A stretch of DNA of 64,000 nt from the NCBI RefSeq assembly GCF_000730425.1, contig NZ_CP008896.1, positions 930,001 to 994,000 on the forward strand. The letters are read 5' to 3'. The position numbers and the translations under genes were made by a program. The DNA is from Pseudomonas fluorescens (lineage in GTDB: Bacteria; Pseudomonadota; Gammaproteobacteria; Pseudomonadales; Pseudomonadaceae). Under the pieces are notes generated by a model. It saw only the letters and a list, made by a program, of their open reading frames with translations. It was not told where the DNA came from and made no database searches. This document shows, one piece after another, positions 61,128-64,000 of the stretch (positions are counted from its first letter, which is position 1; each line of letters opens with the position of its first letter).

Positions 61128-62094
61128 GGCGAGCGCCCATGGGCAATGCAGGTGCGGGCATTTCACCCCACTGACCTTGGCCTGACGAGTTGCCTGAAGG
61201 CTGGGGCGCCTGGCCCTGATCGGGCGTGCTCGCAGGCGAGGATTGCGCCTGGCGACGATGGCGCAGGGCAAACTCGGCCACGGCCTCTATATCTTCCTCA
61301 GCGATGGCCGCAGCCCCCCGCCACGCCGCATGGGCCCGCGCCCCGCGCAACCACACCAGGTCGGCGCGCAGGCCATCGACGCCAGCGGCAAAGCAGCGCT
61401 CGGTAATCTGCGCCAAGGCCTGGTCATCCAGGGCGATGCTGTCCAGGCGTGTGCGGGCCTGGGTGCAACGCTCGCGCAACGCCGCCTGCTGGTCGGCCCA
61501 CTGTGCACAAAAGGCGGCAGGGTCGCTGTCGAAATCCAGGCGCCGGCGAATGATCTGCCCACGCTCGGCCGGCACCGTCTGCCCGCTCAGCGCCACATTG
61601 AAACCGAAGCGATCCAGCAACTGCGGGCGCAACTCGCCTTCTTCCGGGTTCATCGTACCGATCAGCACAAAACGCGCCGAGTGCCGGTGGGAAATACCAT
61701 CGCGCTCGATCAGGTTAGTGCCGCTGGCGGCCACGTCGAGCAACAGGTCCACCAGGTGATCGGGCAGCAGGTTGACTTCATCCACGTACAACACACCGCC
61801 GTCAGCCTTGGCCAGCACGCCCGGGGAGAACTGCGCGCGACCTTCGGCCAGGGCGGCGTCCAGGTCCAGGGTGCCTACCAGGCGCTCTTCGGTGGCGCCC
61901 AGGGGCAAGGTGACAAACTGCCCGCTGACCAACAGGTCCGCCAAGCCACGGGCCAGGGTGGACTTGGCCATGCCACGGGGGCCTTCGATCAGCACGCCGC
62001 CGATTTTCGGGTCGATGGCGGTCAGGCACAGCGCCAGCTTCAGGTCGTCGGCGCCGACCACAGCCGACAAGGGAAAATGGGAGGTGTCAGTCAT
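61096..62094 (-). CDS. ChlI-type AAA+ ATPase of the cobaltochelatase cluster (zero-frame product)
   Basis: MoxR/ChlI-type ATPase that would power metal insertion by CobN; 332 residues if translation stops at TAG. Walker A GPRGMAKST (38-46), Walker B GGVLYVDEVNLL (99-110), sensor FVLIGTMNPEEGELRPQLLDRFGF with the arginine finger, and a Gln/Pro/Ser-rich tail (about 295-320). ATG 62094 overlaps the cobN stop by one base (TGATG). The last codons CCA AAA AAG CCC TAG form part of a frameshift signal, so a fraction of ribosomes should continue into the VWA domain. Confidence 0.9.
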   Translation of the reverse strand: MTDTSHFPLSAVVGADDLKLALCLTAIDPKIGGVLIEGPRGMAKSTLARGLADLLVSGQFVTLPLGATEERLVGTLDLDAALAEGRAQFSPGVLAKADGGVLYVDEVNLLPDHLVDLLLDVAASGTNLIERDGISHRHSARFVLIGTMNPEEGELRPQLLDRFGFNVALSGQTVPAERGQIIRRRLDFDSDPAAFCAQWADQQAALRERCTQARTRLDSIALDDQALAQITERCFAAGVDGLRADLVWLRGARAHAAWRGAAAIAEEDIEAVAEFALRHRRQAQSSPASTPDQGQAPQPSGNSSGQGQWGEMPAPALPMGARREVPAWPKKP

Positions 62095-64000
62095 CAGCTG
62101 TCTTCTTCTATGTCCAACAACAGGTTTTCCAATGCCTCGCGATACGCCCCCGGTTCCTGCCACATGCCCCGCTGCTGGGCTTCCAGCAGGCGTTCGGTCA
62201 TGTCGCGCAGGGCACCAGGGTTGTGCTGTTGCACAAACGCCCGGGTATCGGGGTCGAGCAGGTAGGCATCGGCCAGCAAGGCGTATTGATGATCGTCGAT
62301 CAGCGCGGTAGTGGCGTCAAAGGCAAACAGATTGTCCACCGTTGCCGCCATCTCGAATGCGCCTTTATAGCCGTGGCGCTTGACCCCCTCGATCCACTTG
62401 GGATTGGCCGCTCGGGAACGGATTACCCGGCTGAGTTCCTCCTTCAGCGTGCGGATTTTCGGCAGGTCCGGCTGGCTGTGATCGCCATGATAACTGGCCG
62501 CCTTGGCGCCACTGAGGGTTTCCACGGCGGCAAGCATACCGCCCTGGAATTGATAGTAGTCATTGGAGTCGAGCAGGTCGTGCTCGCGATTGTCCTGGTT
62601 CTGCAGCACGGCCTGCACCTGGCCCAGGCGCTGGGCGAACTGTTCACGGGCGGCGGTGCCTTCGTCAGCACCGCCATAGGCGTAGCCGCCCCAATTGAGG
62701 TAGACCTCGGCCAGGTCCTCGCGGTTTTGCCAGAGGCGCCCGTCAATGGCGCCCTGCACGCCCGCACCATAGGCACCTGGCTTGGCGCCGAAAATGCGCC
62801 AGCCGGCTTGCCTGGCCGCGGTCTCTTCATCCAGGCCAGACTCAAGCAGCGCGTCGCGCTCGCTGCGCACCTTGGCCGCCAGTGGGTTCATGTCGTCCGG
62901 TTCTTCCAGTGCCGCCACCGCCTGCACTGCAGCATCAAACAGGCGGATCAGGTTGGCGAAGGCATCGCGAAAGAACCCGGACACCCGCAGCGTCACGTCA
63001 ACTCGCGGGCGGTCCAGCACGCTGATGGGCAGGATTTCAAAGTCATCCACGCGCTGGCTGCCCGTGGCCCACACCGGCCGCACGCCCATCAGCGCCATGG
63101 CCTGGGCGATATCGTCACCGCCGGTGCGCATGGTTGCGGTGCCCCACACCGAAAGCCCGAGTTGACGCAGATGGTCGCCATGGTCCTGCAGGTGCCGCTC
63201 AAGCATCAGGTTCGCGGACTGAAAGCCAATACGCCACGCAGTTGTGGTGGGCAGGTTGCGCACGTCGACGGTGAAGAAATTACGCCCGGTCGGCAGCACA
63301 TCGAGGCGCCCGCGGCTCGGCGCACCACTGGGCCCCGCCGGCACGAAACGACCGCCCAGGGCATCCAGCAAGCCGCGCATTTCCGCCGGCCCGCAGGCGT
63401 CCAGGCGTGGCGCGACAACGATGCGCAGGCTTTCGATCACGGACTTCACCTCTTCCCAGCCGGGCTCCTCAAGCTGTTCGAGCGGCCCTTCCAGCGCCTG
63501 CTCGATCAACCGCGCCGCATACAGCTCCAGGCGCTCACGGGTATCGCCAGCGGTGCGCCACAACTGCCCGTCGATCTTCTGCAGCATCTCAGGGCGGCGC
63601 CCGGTCCAGGGCTCGGCCAGGGCACAGTCCAGCGGGTCAAAGCCCAGCTCGAAGGCCTTGGCCAACACCCGCAACAGACTCGATTGCGGGCCTCGCCCGT
63701 CGCCACGCGGAATGCGCAGCAGGGCCAACAAGGTGTCGATACGCAGACGGCCTTCGGGCGACTCGCCAAACACATGCAGGCCGTCGCGGATCTGCGACTC
63801 CTTCAAGTCGCACAGGTAAGTGTCCAGCCGCGGCAACCAGACGGCTGCGTCGGCGTCGTTATCCAGTTCGAGCTCTTGATCGATGCGGGTTTCGCGCACC
63901 AGCTTGAGGATGTCCTTTTGCAGCTCCAGGGCGCGTCGCGGGTCGAGCAACTGCGCCTCGTAGTATTCGTCTGCCAACAACTCCAGGTTGCGCAGCGGGC
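62094..64000 (-). CDS. cobN: Cobaltochelatase subunit CobN (5' part beyond window edge)
   Basis: C-terminal 635 residues of the large chelatase subunit, which inserts cobalt into hydrogenobyrinate a,c-diamide in aerobic cobalamin synthesis. Visible landmarks are LPTGRNFFTVDVRNLPTTTAWRIG, LSVWGTATMRTGGDDIAQAMALMGVRPVW, RPRVDVTLRVSGFFRDAFANLIRLFD and the typical C-terminus (AATVDNLFAFDATTALIDDHQYALLADAYL). The frame is open to the end of the window, so an apparent start at 63980 is internal. It is followed without a gap by chlI and the VWA region. Confidence 0.95.
   Translation of the reverse strand, partial: PLRNLELLADEYYEAQLLDPRRALELQKDILKLVRETRIDQELELDNDADAAVWLPRLDTYLCDLKESQIRDGLHVFGESPEGRLRIDTLLALLRIPRGDGRGPQSSLLRVLAKAFELGFDPLDCALAEPWTGRRPEMLQKIDGQLWRTAGDTRERLELYAARLIEQALEGPLEQLEEPGWEEVKSVIESLRIVVAPRLDACGPAEMRGLLDALGGRFVPAGPSGAPSRGRLDVLPTGRNFFTVDVRNLPTTTAWRIGFQSANLMLERHLQDHGDHLRQLGLSVWGTATMRTGGDDIAQAMALMGVRPVWATGSQRVDDFEILPISVLDRPRVDVTLRVSGFFRDAFANLIRLFDAAVQAVAALEEPDDMNPLAAKVRSERDALLESGLDEETAARQAGWRIFGAKPGAYGAGVQGAIDGRLWQNREDLAEVYLNWGGYAYGGADEGTAAREQFAQRLGQVQAVLQNQDNREHDLLDSNDYYQFQGGMLAAVETLSGAKAASYHGDHSQPDLPKIRTLKEELSRVIRSRAANPKWIEGVKRHGYKGAFEMAATVDNLFAFDATTALIDDHQYALLADAYLLDPDTRAFVQQHNPGALRDMTERLLEAQQRGMWQEPGAYREALENLLLDIEEDS

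Overview
The window looks like a chromosomal segment of a Pseudomonas from the P. fluorescens group. It is GC-rich and carries the kgu/ptxS 2-ketogluconate cluster, a complete fapABCDEF functional-amyloid operon, dpkA, nhaB, cptA, a cobN/chelatase cluster and many Pseudomonas-type REP palindromes (variants of GTAGGAGCCGGCTTGCCGGC). I saw no rRNA, tRNA, CRISPR array, insertion sequence or prophage. Both window edges cut genes: a sensor kinase on the left and cobN on the right.

Layout. 1-7.2 kb: an RstB/RstA-type two-component pair (minus) is divergent from an RND efflux periplasmic lipoprotein and pump (plus), with two tandem RstA-like boxes between them; a DUF1345 membrane protein follows. 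7.2-13.9 kb (minus): an autotransporter, then two tandem paralogous proteins of unknown function, each built of about five beta-rich domains. 14.1-19.3 kb: ptxS and kguE-kguK-kguT-kguD, with two perfect PtxS palindromes. 19.6-23.4 kb: a purine-type NCS2 permease, a LEA14-like lipoprotein, small proteins and dpkA. 23.6-28.7 kb: a 1692-residue toxin-like protein with four internal repeats and a C-terminal HExxH zinc-peptidase-like domain. 29.1-36.6 kb: a FecR-like protein without a sigma-factor partner, fapA-F behind a near-consensus sigma-54 promoter, and a convergent sigma-54 activator gene. 37-44.6 kb: nhaB, the gnd-zwf-HAD phosphatase operon and cptA. 44.7-50.9 kb: a LysR-controlled catabolic module (porin, cysteine hydrolase, XapX protein, amidohydrolase). 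51-59.2 kb (minus): a tightly coupled housekeeping operon, nadK-phosphatase-glpG-yeaC-DUF2797-pepN-zapE. 60.4-64 kb (minus): cobN, a ChlI-type AAA+ ATPase and a VWA protein.

The clearest unusual signal is at the end of chlI. A slippery A-AAA-AAG heptamer, in the correct frame, lies two codons before the TAG stop. It is followed after 6 nt by a perfect 12-bp stem-loop and preceded by a Shine-Dalgarno-like GGGAAG. The downstream VWA gene has no ATG, GTG or TTG start in its first 42 codons and lies exactly in the -1 frame. Programmed frameshifting would therefore give both a 332-residue ATPase and a 551-residue ATPase-VWA chelatase subunit from one mRNA. Other leads are the two tandem multi-domain proteins, the toxin-like giant protein with an aspzincin-like motif, the attenuator-like hairpin between fapC and fapD, the sigma-54 promoter of fap, and a sequence element shared by the two promoters of the LysR module.
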